Source of the DNA: Agelas oroides
Lineage: Eukaryota; Porifera; Demospongiae; Agelasida; Agelasidae
Direction: 5' to 3'
DNA: 64,000 nucleotides
Assembly (NCBI GenBank): GCA_949130485.1
Contig: OX422185.1
Coordinates: forward strand, 6,735,127-6,799,126
In this document: positions 46,324 to 58,207 of the stretch, piece by piece
Layout of the letters: the number at the start of each line of letters is the position of its first letter
How positions within the stretch are numbered: position 1 is the first letter of the stretch
Position numbers and translations under genes: made by a program
Notes under the pieces: generated by a model
Seen by the model: the letters and a program-made list of their open reading frames with translations, nothing else
The model's database searches: none
Told to the model about the DNA's origin: nothing

Positions 46324-47320
46324 CTTCATAACTTTTCTTCCTCAATCAACAAGGTCTTCTTCACATGGCTGGCTGGCCTAGTTATTATACTGATGTAAAC
46401 ATTGATTTGGGATTTTTTTTTTTTTGATAAATTTTGCAATTTGCAACCTGTGAAGTTCAATACAGCATATAATGCACATGCACAACATATAATTATTCTG
46501 AACAGCATGCTGCATTGTGAATGTATGTACACATGTAAATGTGTACATACATTCTAATCGAGTTTTCTTGTCACATGGTGCAGGGTTGCTCTCCGATCTA
46601 AGAGCTCAAATCTGATTGCAGAATGCATAATTATATGTTGTGCATGACGTAAGCAATTGTGTTTGGAGGTGGAAAAGCTTACCTCACAGCATATCGTGCA
46701 CCAGTCTAAGTACAGTTGAACCTCTCTTAGGACACCCTGAAGTAAGGACACCTTGGACCACCATCAATCAGGACACTTAACCCAGTCCCAAACAAAATAA
46801 GGACACCTCACTCAGTAGTCAGGGCAAGGTACCAATGGTGTCTTTTGTAGGGAGGTTCCACTGTAGTCAAAAGCTCAGGATGTATAATGTTGAGGTAGCC
46901 TCATTCTACCAACTAAGTTGGAGAAATAAGTGTACCACGACCTATAGCCTCCCCCGCAATGTTTCTGAAACAAACCAGAAGTAAATCCCTGCCTGACCCT
47001 ATACCCTACCCTTTGTTTCTGAAACACACTTCCTGTTGGGGGAACTATACGTTCCCAGGCCTACCCGGTTTTTTGTTCTTCGGTTTGCATAATACACGGA
47101 GGCGGAAGAGCTCGAAAAACGGGGTTCCGTGTATTGTATTGAACGCAAACCGAAGAACAAAAAACGGGGTAGGCCTGGGAACGAGCTCGAGGCTAATGTA
47201 GAGGCGCTTTTTTGGTGCTGGTCTCGTCCCCAGACCGTGGGTTGGTTTTGGGTCTGGGACTGAGACATGCATTCATGATTATGCTGGCATTTTCATGGTG
47301 CGGGCACAAAAGGCGACAGC
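46324..47320. other. Intergenic region between WAPL and the 7TM gene
   Basis: It follows the WAPL stop codon. It contains a TA-flanked TIR element (46713-46863, ends cagttgaacctc and gaggttccactg) and a foldback at about 47050-47195 (gttcccaggcctacccggtt ... gggtaggcctgggaac). No coding sequence is recognised. The 7TM promoter should lie at about 47.2-47.3 kb. Confidence 0.6.
46713..46863. repeat. CAGTTGAACCTCTC TIR element with TA flanks
   Basis: A 151-bp element between TA dinucleotides, with several internal 'aggacacct' words. It belongs with the 20205-20527 family. Confidence 0.7.
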
Positions 47321-49751
47321 ATGAAACTAGCAAAGATTATAATCCTGTTTTATGCAGCTATTACCGCTGGATTGGCCACAGAACTTCACGAACCTTGTAT
47401 CAAGTGGAGTCGTAGCGATTCGCGGTTACAAATCACTGACAAATTTGAACGCTCAAATGCTTCCAGCGTCCTCGTGGAGGTGAACGTTTCGCCATCTGAC
47501 GCTCAAGTTCCTCATCAAAGTTTAATCGTTGTGGTGAAAGCAGTTGGAAACTACTCGAACGGCAAGGTAGAAGAGATCGGAACATGGACCGCAACCGCAT
47601 CGCACCTGTACTCGGCGATGTCTCCCGTTTTATTCGATGCATTGACGCTGGGAGCATTGGATGTCAGCGAGAGATACAATCGTGTGCTGTACGTGGAGTT
47701 CACCACGCCGATTTGTGAGGGGAGCGCACCAGATGTTATGGAAGGAGTTGTCCAGTCGGTAAGCGAACCATCTTGCGTTGCCAGACCTAGCTGCCGCTGG
47801 ACCTGGCGGCGTGAGAATGCCGTAGATAGTAGACTCATTTTTGCACGATCTAGCTTAATAATAGCTCAATCTGCCTCATGCGACTACTTCAGCAGACGCG
47901 CGTTTTAGGGGATGCCTATATGTATTTTTTTGCGAAGCAAAACGCGACCAGCCCTTGTATTGGTCTGCTAGCCTAGTCTCGTCTGTGTGGTGGAAACCTG
48001 GCGCACATGCTTAGTTTGTGCATATGTCCACAAGATTTTTCCAAAGTGTACTCAAGTTACACCAAGTGACGAACCCAGCTCTTATATCTTCTGATTATGT
48101 TCCTTTTGTAGCAGACAAAGTTTCACCCATCACTTCAAATGAAAAGATGTACTCTGTTACTATCAAAGCAATTATCATATCTCCAAAAGAGCCTGAATGT
48201 GTCTAATTGGAAACCTAATCCTGCAGTTGCTTTCCAGTAACTGATCCAGAAAATATTTTTTGTATGCAAGTTACTAAGTGAACATTATGCATGTTGAAAT
48301 GGTGTGCCCCACGCTCTTGATGGCCTGTCTGCTTGAGAGTCTGGGACTGAAGATAAGCATACTATGTTGTTACTTGTTCCACTGCTGTTTGTGCATGCTA
48401 CATATCATCCCACGATTTACAATTGCCACAACATCATCATGATGTTTTCCATAAATGCCCGGCTATGTCCTAGCTGAGATGTTTCATACACTTGAAATGG
48501 CTCTCTGCTGGCACTTGTCCTGTCTTTGTGACTGTTACATAGATGGGAGTCCTCTCTACATTGATGAGCTCATACACACACACACACTATACACACACTG
48601 CACACATATACACTTTTCTGTTTTCTGTTCACGCATGAAACATGCAGATCCTGGACAAAGCTAGAATTGACAGTAAATCCAAGTGGACCATTCAACAGTA
48701 CAACCAAACGGTGACACTCCACAGCTCTCAAGTGTTTCTCTTTATGGCCACTGGTCTAATAGCAGTCTTCACAACCTTCATTACCGTTCCGTTCATCTCC
48801 CTCGTATTCATCCACACTTGTCAATGCTGCAAGAAAATCAATACTGATCAAAATGCTCATTTAAAAACAGCGGTAGTTGTGAGTTTGTGTACTGTAGCAG
48901 CCATGTTGGACTTGGCGATATTAATTTATTGGGGAGTGATGGCTTGCTATTACTACAGGTTTGATGATATTAGTAGAGTCTTGTTTCCAGATGCTCTTCT
49001 CTCACCATTCTCAGTCGCTCTAATCTTCTACTCCTTGACAGCACTGACCACTTTCATGGGAGGTGTATGCTTCTCTAAATGCTCCCTTTCCAACTATTCT
49101 AAATGTTCACTGCTACTCAAACTAGGGCTTGGCTTAGCATCAGTCACTCTGTCTGCGGGTGTATTTCATTCCTTTTATGTTGTGCTGGCTTTTGTCCAAG
49201 ATGTTGTTACAGTAACGTCATACCTGATTGTCTTATCAACAATGCTGTTGTTGCTGTTCCTTAGCATTGCATCTATTGCGTATCAGTACCAGAAAACACA
49301 TCTTAAAGGCTTTTTTGCTCTTGTTATTGCTTTGAAATTTATAATCTTTGCAATTTATCTTATCTCTGTCCATGCTTTCAAGAAGCTATTACTTGAAAAT
49401 TGTCTCACAGCTACCAAAGCCTGGTTGGTGATTGTGACGTTGCTATCAGTATTTGCTCTTAGTTTCTCAGTATCAATATTTGCACTCCTCATCAAGCAAC
49501 CAAATGCTGCCAAAGAGAAGCAGAGAGATGGAAACACTTCAGAATCAGACAACAGGAGAGCAGCTGATGCTGAGAGTGGAAGGAACACCTGCAAAGAGTT
49601 GGTTCCCAAGAAATTGGCCCTGACCCAGTCCCGGGAAATTGAGCTAGTGATGCTTCTGCCAGCGGTCGTAGAAACCTGGAATAGGAGGGTGATAATGAAG
49701 GGAGAGAAAAGGGAGGAACCAGAACGGCAAACCCATACTGAAGAGATTTGA
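47321..49751 (+). CDS. Orphan seven-transmembrane protein with secreted leader and ectodomain
   Basis: Proposed exons 47321-47758, 48015-48200 and 48648-49751 join in phase 0 throughout and give 575 residues. Residues 1-19 (MKLAKIIILFYAAITAGLA) are a signal peptide. Residues 20 to about 236 are an extracellular domain with NxS/T sites and cysteines in HEPCIKW, TPICEGS and SPKEPEC. The third exon encodes seven hydrophobic segments starting near VFLFMATGLIAVFTTF, KTAVVVSLCTVAAMLDLAI, PFSVALIFYSLTALTTF, KLGLGLASVTLSAGVFHSF, SYLIVLSTMLLLLFLSIASI, FFALVIALKFIIFAIYLISV and AWLVIVTLLSVFALSFSVSI. An 80-residue hydrophilic tail rich in Lys, Glu and Arg follows. The topology is that of a G-protein-coupled or GOST-like receptor, but I see no DRY or NPxxY motif and do not recognise a family. 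Exon 2 depends on the weak sites ttag|TTT and TGT|gtctaa; exons 1 and 3 are firm. Confidence 0.7.
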
Positions 49752-51162
49752 CTGTTGCTCCCTCAGCTACAAGTAGTTCTTCCATACTCACTTTATTAGT
49801 ATAGTAGACTGATATAGCCTACTTTTGTTACACAATAGTATCATAGCACATTTTGATGATTGTATTGCACAACATACTTTGATTAGAAAATGGTCATGAA
49901 ACTTGAAGTCAAGGGTTGGTGATTTGGGCTTACTTTGAATGTGTAACCAGTGACTCGCCACTGGTTTTGAAGCTGACATCACTCCAGTCAGGAAGTTATG
50001 TGAAGAAAATAGAGCACAGGTGGATACTTCATTGAACAAATGATGTATTTCTACATCATAAAAAGACAAGCATAGTTTGGCAGGCACTCTCCATGGGCTA
50101 GATTGAGATGCCTATAGTCTTTTTTTTTTGTACCTGATGGAGTACCGCTGCATGGAGTACCATGCATGCTACAGGGATGCCTAATACTGGAAGTAAAAGT
50201 GGGAACATGATAATACACCTGGAATTTTGAATTGGGTGGTTCCAAGTGGGTTCCTAGGCAATGTCTGTGTTCAATCTATTCTCTCGCGTTTTGAGAGGGG
50301 TAGCTACCTAGGGAAAGGTTTGTGTGTACTGTTGGTCTGATGGTGATGTGCTAGAGCTCATCTGCATTTATCTACATATTGGATTTACTGATAAAGGATT
50401 TGGGAAGTGAAAGCTAATTGTGTTTTGAGAGCTAGAGCTAGGCTAGCTACTAAGAAAGGTTTGTATGTAGTTGTGGTCTGATGGTGGTGTTAGAATTCAT
50501 TAACACTTAAGTTGTCAGTTTGCTAGTGAAGGATTGAATGTGTAGCTGTGCAAGTTAAGCGTAGCTCAGACACCTTGCAGTACTAACAGAATGCTCAGCC
50601 AGAACCTGAGAGCAAGACTATAATTTACGTATACAAGTATGATTGGTATATTTGTGTGGCATGACCTTGGGCATGCCAGAGGAGGCTGGCTGTGTAGCAT
50701 TTATGGGTGTGATATACCGAGAGGGAGCGTAGCATATCACATATAAATTCAGTTTGAGTGCATCCATTGACCATGCATAACTAGTTCACAATGCACACAG
50801 CTATGATGTTGCTACACTACAAAAACTGATCTAACCTAAGAATCTTAGGTTAAATCAACTTTCCAGTCACCTGAGTTGCGGGGCCTTGGTCCATACCACC
50901 TCCCACTTTTACCACAGTGTAACTTTTGTGTACTCAAAGATCCAATAAGGCATGAATTCATGTAACAATACATGAATGCTGCCTAGAGGTAACCCATAGT
51001 ACATGGATATTTCCAGAGTTCATCCAGAATATAGCTAGAGTTCCACCCCTTTTGACACAAAATTTCAATTTTCATTTTCAACCAAATTTATATTTTGCTG
51101 GAATCCTTGACTAGACAAGGGTTGTAACCAAAACCATGGCAAAAGGAGGTGGGTTACTACTT

Positions 51163-51270
51163 GAACCTGGGCTTTCCATTCTGGATTTTGTCTTGCAGCT
51201 TTGGAGAAAAATCTGATTTTTCTCCAAAGCTGCGAGACAAAATCCGGAACGGAAAGCCTGGGTTTGAGGC
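51163..51270. repeat. Hairpin element, twin of 9837-9939
   Basis: Arms ggctttccattctggatttt and complement around the core cagctttggagaaaaatc / gatttttctccaaagctg. The phrase gtgggttac occurs just before (about 51149-51157) and after (about 51276-51285), a possible 9-bp target duplication. Confidence 0.8.
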
Positions 51271-51865
51271 TAGCTAGTGGGTTACCACCTGGATGAACCT
51301 TGAATGCAACTGAGATGACTTTTTTGGGCAACCTCCAATTTCTTTTACAGTGTGGTACAACCTATGTACACCATGTGAACACTAGGCCTCAGGTGTGGAT
51401 TAATCAGGTGGTCATTATTTAGCTCTTTCCTAGGCTCCCCAAATATGAGGCTAGCTAGCCATCTTCATGACTCAATTGTATGCTCATAAACTCTTTCAAT
51501 AATATAGGCTCTTCCAACTGCCATGAGCATACCTGCCATCCTGGCTATGACTACAATACCTTAATATGCTGCGAATGTATGCTAGTACTGAGTTTTAGTA
51601 AGTTTAGAGAGGATTGTATGCACAAGGAACGTATGAGGAATCTCCTTGCATATGAATATGTTAGCTGCAATTTGGTGATCTTTACGGCTTTCTTAGTATG
51701 CAAACATACTCTTTCATCCTACCTTGTTTGGATACTTATTGGAGGGTCATCCCTACATCTATTTATATTTTTAATTTTCCATTCACTGGCTAAGAAATGA
51801 CTAAGGCAATGGGGGACTTCCCATCTTCACTTACATATAACAACCTGTTACCTAGGCAACATATA

Positions 51866-51975
51866 ATAGTTACATCCCTCCCTGGGGTGTGATCTTGCAC
51901 ACTGGTGTCAGGCTACGCCTGACACCAGTGTGCAAAACAACCACCCCCCTCAGGGAGAGATATAACTATTACTTA
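51866..51975. repeat. Palindromic element TAATAGTTACATCCCTCCCTG
   Basis: Left arm taatagttacatccctccct and right arm agggagagatataactatta. The centre has the perfect palindrome cactggtgtcaggc/tacgcctgacaccagtg. About 110 bp in total. Confidence 0.8.
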
Positions 51976-52750
51976 ATGCAAGAAAATTAATTTATGAACA
52001 ATTAGATGATGTCATAGAGCTCCATCTCTACATTTTTTCACACTGTGGTGGTGGACTGAACTTTGTCCTATTGTTAGTTTGTTTAAGGTGCTGGTTTGTG
52101 CTAATTAGGTGTTAATTTGTTGTTTGACCTTCTTGCTTTCTTCTAGTTTTGTATGAGACCTCATCTTAGTGCTTTGTTGTATTTGAATAGATCTTTGTTG
52201 CATTCTCCCATGATGTGTAGCTAGGCCCAACTGTACATTTGCGCCACTGTACACTGTACTTCTGTACGCACCCGCACTTTTGTACTCTTTGATCTCTTTT
52301 TGTATTTAATTTTGCATTGCTCTTCTCTGTCAGTACTAATAACAATCGTTGAGTTACCTGTGAGGAAAAGTGCCGTGTCATTGTGCTGGAGTACCCCCAG
52401 CTTTCCAATGTGCAAATGTGATTGGTAGTTTGAAATTGCTGGCCAAAAGGCTTCATGACACTGGCTCTTCCTTTGAGGTGCCCACACAAAAGTAATTGAA
52501 AAAGTTCAAACTCAATCAATAGCAAACAGGTGTATTACTAAAAGAAATGAATAATTGATTATGAATACTGTAAGTTAATTACATTGCCCTTGGTCCTCAA
52601 TTGGTATTCTACAGTTGTTGAGTGTACAATTCTCCTTCAAAACACAAGTCAATCAGCCTTTGGCTTCTTCCTCACAACACAACACAATCATGGAGATACT
52701 AGTTGTGAAGTTCCCCTTAGCAAGTGTTGTTAGTCCAATATCGTTCAGGA

Positions 52751-53344
52751 CATGTATCTAGGCTCCCGCACATTATGCTTCATTGCTACCCTATTATGCT
52801 ATTCCTTTATTCCTGATAATTTTACCAATTATGCTCAGTTATATTCCCCATTATGCCCAATGTGTACACAGCTTTTACGTGACAGTTCTGATCGCGTAGG
52901 GGCCTTGAGTCGGTCCAGCAATGATATGTGGACTCCGTCTCCTTGGGCACACTACCCGAGCTCTGATATGAGCTTTTGCAAGAGTCAGACGTTGCGATCC
53001 TCGTGCTAGTAGTACCTAGCGTGAGCAGTATATACGTATACTACAGTGTCTTTAGATTTCCATTAATAGCAGAACGTTAGCATCCGTAAGCTATACAGTG
53101 ATTTATACGGGTAGGGTGGGGTTAGGGTTGGGTTAGGGCTGGTATAAATACCGTATAGCATACGGATGCTAACATTCTGTCGTTAACGGCTTGTTTACTT
53201 TACACGTGGCATTCAGTCCAAAGGTTACAAAATTACGTAAGCGCGCGTTGCGCTTACCTATTATGCTCGAAATTGTGCTTATGCTAATAGCTGCCTATTG
53301 TGCTTTAAATTATGCCGGCATAATGTGCGCATGTCTACATGTAT
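52751..53344. repeat. ATTATGC-rich element with interstitial telomere-like core
   Basis: The word ATTATGC(T/C) recurs at least eight times near both ends (cacattatgcttc on the left, gccggcataatgtgcgcatg on the right). An inner inverted pair (agcatccgtaagctatac ... gtatagcatacggatgct) encloses gggttagggttgggttaggg at about 53116-53135, three TTAGGG-like units. Its right edge meets the end of the second death domain of the neighbouring gene. Confidence 0.6.
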
Positions 53345-53971
53345 CAGCACATCCCAGGTAATCGGTCTGCCTTTTCCTTCCATCCACTGCTTTACAATCT
53401 CAAAGATAATCCGGTCAGGATCTTGGTGGCATTTTGATGCAATTGCTTCCATTTTTGCTCCAGTTTCATCATTTAGAAGCAGCACTCCAACTGAACAGTA
53501 CTGTTTCTGAATCTGAAAGGAAAATTTGCATTGCATATCATTACTGTTGTCTCGTGCAACAGCGCCCGCCCTCGAAAGAGCGTCGACCCCCTACCTTTGG
53601 GCCTATTTCCTGTTTCACAGTACTTCAGCCTCAGTCGGTCCGCATGATACTCTTCACGGACAAGAGGACTGCTAAGAGCACCAACCAAGTCGTTCCACGT
53701 TGGGTGCGGACTGGTTGTAAGCCACTGTTTTACCATTTTACACGTACAGTTCAAAGGATCCGAGTTCTGGCTCTGTATAGGATCAAGATCCGTATCCTTC
53801 CAGCCCAACTGTAGGCCAATGTAGTACCACTTTGGGGTGACATCTACCAACTCTGATAGCACTTCTCGTAGGTCGTCGCTGGTCAAGACTTGAAGAGAAT
53901 TCAGCAGTGTAAATATATAACTAGCTAGTCACAACATGACATGCACTCTTACCTTGCAATTGGACTGCCAT
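53345..53971 (-). CDS. Death-domain protein, 3' end replaced by repeat
   Basis: Proposed exons are 53971-53953 (MAVQLQ), 53888-53595 and 53490 to about 53345. The last intron uses AAAG|gtaggg and gtactgttcag|TTGG and keeps phase. The first death domain reads LTSDDLREVLSELVDVTPKW, then IGLQLGWKDTDLDPIQ and MVKQWLTTSPHPTWNDLVGA. A second repeats the pattern as GAKMEAIASKCHQDPDRIIF followed by IVKQWMEGKGRPITWDVLI. These match the six-helix death fold used in apoptotic and innate immune adaptors, and the wording is typical of the expanded sponge family. After WDVLI the sequence becomes the ATTATGC repeat and the frame runs on only to a stop at 53279. The gene therefore looks truncated, or another exon is missing. 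No enzymatic domain is visible. Confidence 0.6.
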
Positions 53972-56900
53972 GCTTGGTGCAAGCTGTTTGCATAATGCGT
54001 ATTAGTTGTCTCTGTAGTTGTCCAAGACCGGCGAGGCCGCAGGGCGCGCGCGAACAATTTAGTATGGGGACAAGAGTGGGAACTGGAAATGGGAAATGGG
54101 ATACGGGAAATGGTGAAAGAAAGCTAGCCTGATGAGCAAGAACAGGAAGCAGTTTCCACCGTTCTGCTGTTACATCTACCAGGGAGAAATGTGATGGTGG
54201 ACAATATAGTCTGTTCTAGTCTATCAAGCCAAACACTCTCTCACCCTCGAGAAAAGCCAGCATGACGACTTTCCAGCAACCTGGAAAACTCTCAGACAAA
54301 AGAGCCCCAGCAGGAGTGAACTTAGCGTCGCAAGCCCAACCTACCCGAAGGAAGTGTGCTTATCTGTGCCTCATGTTTGTACGATTCCTATACAATGAGT
54401 TCACAATCCTAGAAGTCAATCTCCTCAACTCCTCCTTTGTTCAACACCCAGGAGATCAGTACAACATCCCGAGGGAGAAAATGCCACCCTTTACTTTGTT
54501 CTGAGTGTTGGCTACACTCCAGGTCAATGGTGCTCAGAGTGGCTTCTCTGAACAATCATTGTCGTTGCTCACTAAGGTGAGGGGGAGTGGAGTGTAAGTG
54601 GGTGGGGTGGAGTGTGAGTTGTACAGTGTGAGGGAATACAAAGTATGCCGTTGAAGTATGATTGTAAGTGGGTGGTGTGGAGTGCTGTTCGAGCTTGTGG
54701 TCCCACAATACCAACTAAGCTAATCACTCTATCCATTCAGGTTATCTGATGATGGTTCTTGCACATTTAACAACTGGAGGGCATATGTTGGCTATTGAAC
54801 CATAAATAATTTGATTGGTCCTAAAACTTTTGTACACACAATTGCACTATAAACACAGTGAAACAACTTCCTGTGGTATCAACTTCCTGTAATGTTTGAA
54901 ACCATGTCCTTACACTACACTACTATTGTCCATAATGAAACGAAAATCAATAACTTCCTTCCGGTGAGTATATGAGAATTGTTATCCACAAGAAAAAAAT
55001 TGAGAATACATAAGAAGGCCTATCTGGTTAGTAGTAAAGCAGAATGTTTTTTCAGTGTAAAATTATTTCAACACATCAACATGCTACTAGCTATAGATCA
55101 GGAAATTTTTGGTCCGATGAACGTTAGAGCACCAAATATTATGTACATGTTACATTGCAAGCAATGAAACAGTTAAATTTGAAGACATGAAAACTTCCCA
55201 ATCTACACTATCCCAGCCTAGTAATCCACAACAGTTGTAAACCACCAGTGTACACAATACTGGTAAACAGTTGACCCTTTTACTACAGTTGGGCAGCCGG
55301 TTGGCCTTGTGGTTAGTTTCTCCAAAGGAGTGTAGTGGCAGCCATTGCTCTGATATCCTGTCTACACTTCCATCACAACCACAACAAGCAAGCCAGTGTT
55401 GTTGACCTCACATAAGGATCACTACCATGCTGATAGCAAGTGCCACTCAAGGAGTGCTACTCCAAGCAGCTATACAGCAGCAGCAGAAGTTCATCAAGGT
55501 CTAGAAGCTCAAGTGGGAGTGAGGAGGAAGAGGAGGAGGGGTATGTGGAAGAACAAACAGTTGACAGCCATGAGGTGCAGCAAAAGTACGAGGGAGAGAA
55601 GGAGGAGGTTACAGTGAGATAGTTGAGCAGCCAGTGAAGATGTCTACTATACATATCAAGGAGAAGCCCAAGAGGTGGCAATGTGGATGACTTAAACAAG
55701 TTGAACTACATCTCTCTGTAAAGCGACACTATTAAATTCTCCTGCTCTTTTGTTCCGGGTGCAGCAGGTATAGATATTTATAATTTACCCAAATTTCCAT
55801 GGTTATTAGCTAATTTGCCATGTCAGGTATGCAGCAGCAACCACAATTCGGGCACCACAATGATTGCATAATAATTATACCATGTGTACATGTACCTTGC
55901 CTTCCACAGCACATGCAGCTTTTCTCACTGCCATGCTAACTACGCAAACCTAACAGTTACTAGTATATACTGAATCTACCTGTGTCGTCCCTTTGCCCGT
56001 ACTTTGCTAGGCTGTGGCAGTGGCAACGAGAGATTGTGCTTGGATTCAGACTTGTGTGACCGCATCAAGCCTAGTAGATCAGCCCCCAAAAATTGGTGCA
56101 GGCGGGGGAGAGAATCTAAATTGTGTGGCCTTGGAAGATAGATGAATAGATCGATAGATAGGTAGATAGATGGTTATCTCCTACACTGAGTGTGAGAAGT
56201 TGCAACCCTCCACATTTGTTGTACTCAGTACTGTACAATCATGTATTTTCAGTGTTTCATCAGATAGTAGAATACTACTGCACTTTGTAATATTAGTCTC
56301 GTCCCCAGTCCCTTCCTCCAGGCCCCTTCCTCAGAGGGTGAGGAAGGGGCCTGAGGACGAGGCTACTATAATATACTAGTTATTTTTGTTGGCAGACTGC
56401 CTGCAGATGTGAAAAATGCAGTTTGGGAATGAGCATCAAGCCAACCGATCCGCCTGGCCTTCCAAAGGTCGAAGTTCATACATCTGCAATCATCATTGGC
56501 CTCTTCGGGTCAAAACACGCAAAGGAAGGGGAAATAAGGACAAAAAAAAACTGACGATAAGACAGTGTGTAGCATGCTTCCGCTTGCATCTGTGCACATG
56601 CTGTCGTGTCTGAGGTGCCCATGTTTGCTGCTACTCTCAGCAATCTCCCGTTTAACCCCCTTCATTTGGCAGCCACTGCGACAACTTGTGTGTTCACGAT
56701 ATTGTATTGTTTGACTAGTATGTATGTTGCTTTCTCTTTGCTGTTGTATTCTGGATGCCCATATTGGGCGAATCAGATAAATGAACTTCGAATTTTGGAG
56801 GTGAGGGATTTTCCCCGGGACATCACCGCTTTTACCTTCCGTATATACTTTCTCTGCTCACGCCAGAAAGGAGCCTTTGGGACTTAGTCCAAGTTTTGCA

Positions 56901-57443
56901 GCAAGCGACGGTTTGCGTGTGGCTACTGGCACTACTGTAAGTATCTGTGCTATATATGTGTTCGAGCGCAATTTGGGATTAATGAATGGCTATTTAATAA
57001 TTGCACACATGAATGAGGCGAAGCCGAGTGCAATTATGCCATTCACGAGTGCTGTTAATCCCAAATTGTACGAGAAAACGAAAACATGATATCATAAACC
57101 TTGTCAAGTTGATAGTACACTGCAATAAGTATGAGTACATGTATGTATGAGATAGGCAAGTTATGCATGTTTACAGTACACTGTATAGTTAACAGCCAAT
57201 TGTTGTTACAAGTTACAAGTTTACAGTACATTAGATTACAGCAAATTACAAGTCACTGACCAATCAGTGTATTACACTTTTGCAGTGTTGACAGTCAGTC
57301 TAACCAGAGAGCTATTACACTTTTTTCACTGTTGCTCAACCAATCAGAGAGCTATTTTTCACTGTTGCTCAGCCTGTCAGAGAGCTATTACACTTTTTTC
57401 ACTGTTGCTCAGCCTGTCAGTGAGCTATTACACTTTTTCACTG
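53972..57443. other. Region without confident genes
   Basis: Short frames only. A + frame at 55440-55622 is Ser/Arg- then Glu-rich (SSSRSSSRSRSSSGSEEEEE...) and may be a stray exon. Frames at 56416-57089 overlap repeat DNA. The region includes the TIR element 56294-56365 and an inverted repeat at 56962-57066 (aatttgggattaat ... attaatcccaaatt). A quartet of ~48-bp repeats (ctattacactttttcactgt, tgctcagcctgtcagagag) at 57267-57445 leads into the tRNA-bearing structure. Confidence 0.4.
56294..56365. repeat. TAGTCTCGTCCCCAG TIR element (72 bp)
   Basis: Ends tagtctcgtccccag and ctgaggacgaggcta. Inner arms ggccccttcctcag and gtgaggaaggggcc form a strong hairpin. Flanks ttgtaatat and ctataatat agree at 7 of 9 positions, as for an old 9-bp target duplication. 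Confidence 0.75.
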
Positions 57444-57840
57444 TTCCTCTATTTTCGCCTCATAACATCTAAAATTCCTTTATTTCCAGCGTGAGGCAAG
57501 ATGCTCTGAGCATTTAGAGTGAGAAAACCACTCAGCATGGGTTCTTTCCTGATGGAGAGAATTTTCCGGTCGACCCCTAACGGAGTTCTGACGGCACATA
57601 CTGAGTGGCTGCCGGGTGTGCGACTGAGGCATTCAGTACCACCTGTGCAGTATATATAGAGGATTGTGAGGGCTGGTGGTTGTCCGGTTGCCGTAGCTCA
57701 GTGGCAGAGCACTGGCGGCTCAAGCCAGGTGTCCTGGGTTCGACTCCCGGTGGCTGCCGGCCTTTTCCACTTTCCTCTATTTTCGCCTCATAACATCTAA
57801 AATTCCTTTATTTCCAGCGTGAGGCAAGATGCTCTGAGCA
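57444..57840 (+). repeat. 69-bp direct repeats enclosing a tRNA-like gene
   Basis: The 69 bases starting ttcctctattttcgcctcat and ending gcaagatgctctgagca occur at 57444-57512 and again, without visible change, at 57772-57840. The 259 bp between them hold the tRNA-like sequence at the right end. Identical direct repeats suggest a very recent tandem duplication, or a small terminal-repeat retroelement. Confidence 0.85.
57687..57758 (+). tRNA. tRNA or tRNA-like gene, anticodon loop reading CTC
   Basis: The 72 bases fold as a cloverleaf: acceptor gttgccg/tggctgc (one mismatch and two wobble pairs), D stem gctc/gagc, anticodon stem ctggc/gccag with loop ggctcaa, T stem ctggg/cccgg with loop ttcgact. 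The internal Pol III boxes are ideal (tagctcagtggc and ggttcgactcc) and a TTTT terminator follows at 57763-57766. Loop position 33 is G instead of the nearly universal T. The gene may therefore be a decayed tRNA or the head of a tRNA-derived SINE rather than a working glutamate (CTC) tRNA. Confidence 0.5.
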
Positions 57841-57859
57841 GCAAAACAAATCGATTTTG

Positions 57860-58207
57860 GGACAATCAAACATAGGAATGTGCAACTTGGTAATATTTTA
57901 ATATCATAGCCAGGTGTAGTACATGTAGTACAAGTAGCTGGTCAGAAATTTTTGCAAATATGACTTATTCTGTTGTGTAAATCCTACATATAGCACAATA
58001 CTTGTATGATAAACAATTCTACTATGCTATGCTGCACTGCTTCAAAAAAGTGCCTACAAACCCCCCTATTATGCTCAAACACTCTCTTGTGGTTTGCAGG
58101 TCCTTAACAATCCCACATAAGTACATTCATTCACTGCGGTGTTTGTCCCCACTTAATTGGGGGTCTCCCTGAGGAATTCCCTAAAGCATTACAGCCTGGC
58201 ATCCACC
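57860..58207. repeat. Left arm of an inverted repeat pair around the Ig gene
   Basis: From ggacaatcaaacataggaat through catagccaggtgtagtacat, cctacatatagcacaatact and gaggaattccctaaa to cctggcatccacc. It returns in reverse complement at 62461-62742 with moderate divergence and a few length differences. Confidence 0.8.

Larger units (their letters stand above)
49752..52750. other. Gene-poor stretch
   Basis: No recognisable coding sequence. It contains the hairpin elements at 51163-51270 and 51866-51975 and a two-fold repeat of 'aaaggtttgt(g/a)tgta...ggtctgatggtg' (50315 and 50455). A short + frame at 51505-51800, Cys-rich then hydrophobic (SNCHEHTCHPGYDY ... YLVWILIGGSSLHLFIFLIF), could be an exon, since ataatatag|GC precedes it, but nothing supports it further. 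The 3' UTR of the 7TM gene probably fills the first few hundred bases. Confidence 0.4.

Noticed and set aside
54262-54504. 80-residue + frame starting MTTFQQPGKLSD
   Set aside because: No recognised domain, ends by a plain stop, no splice partners visible.
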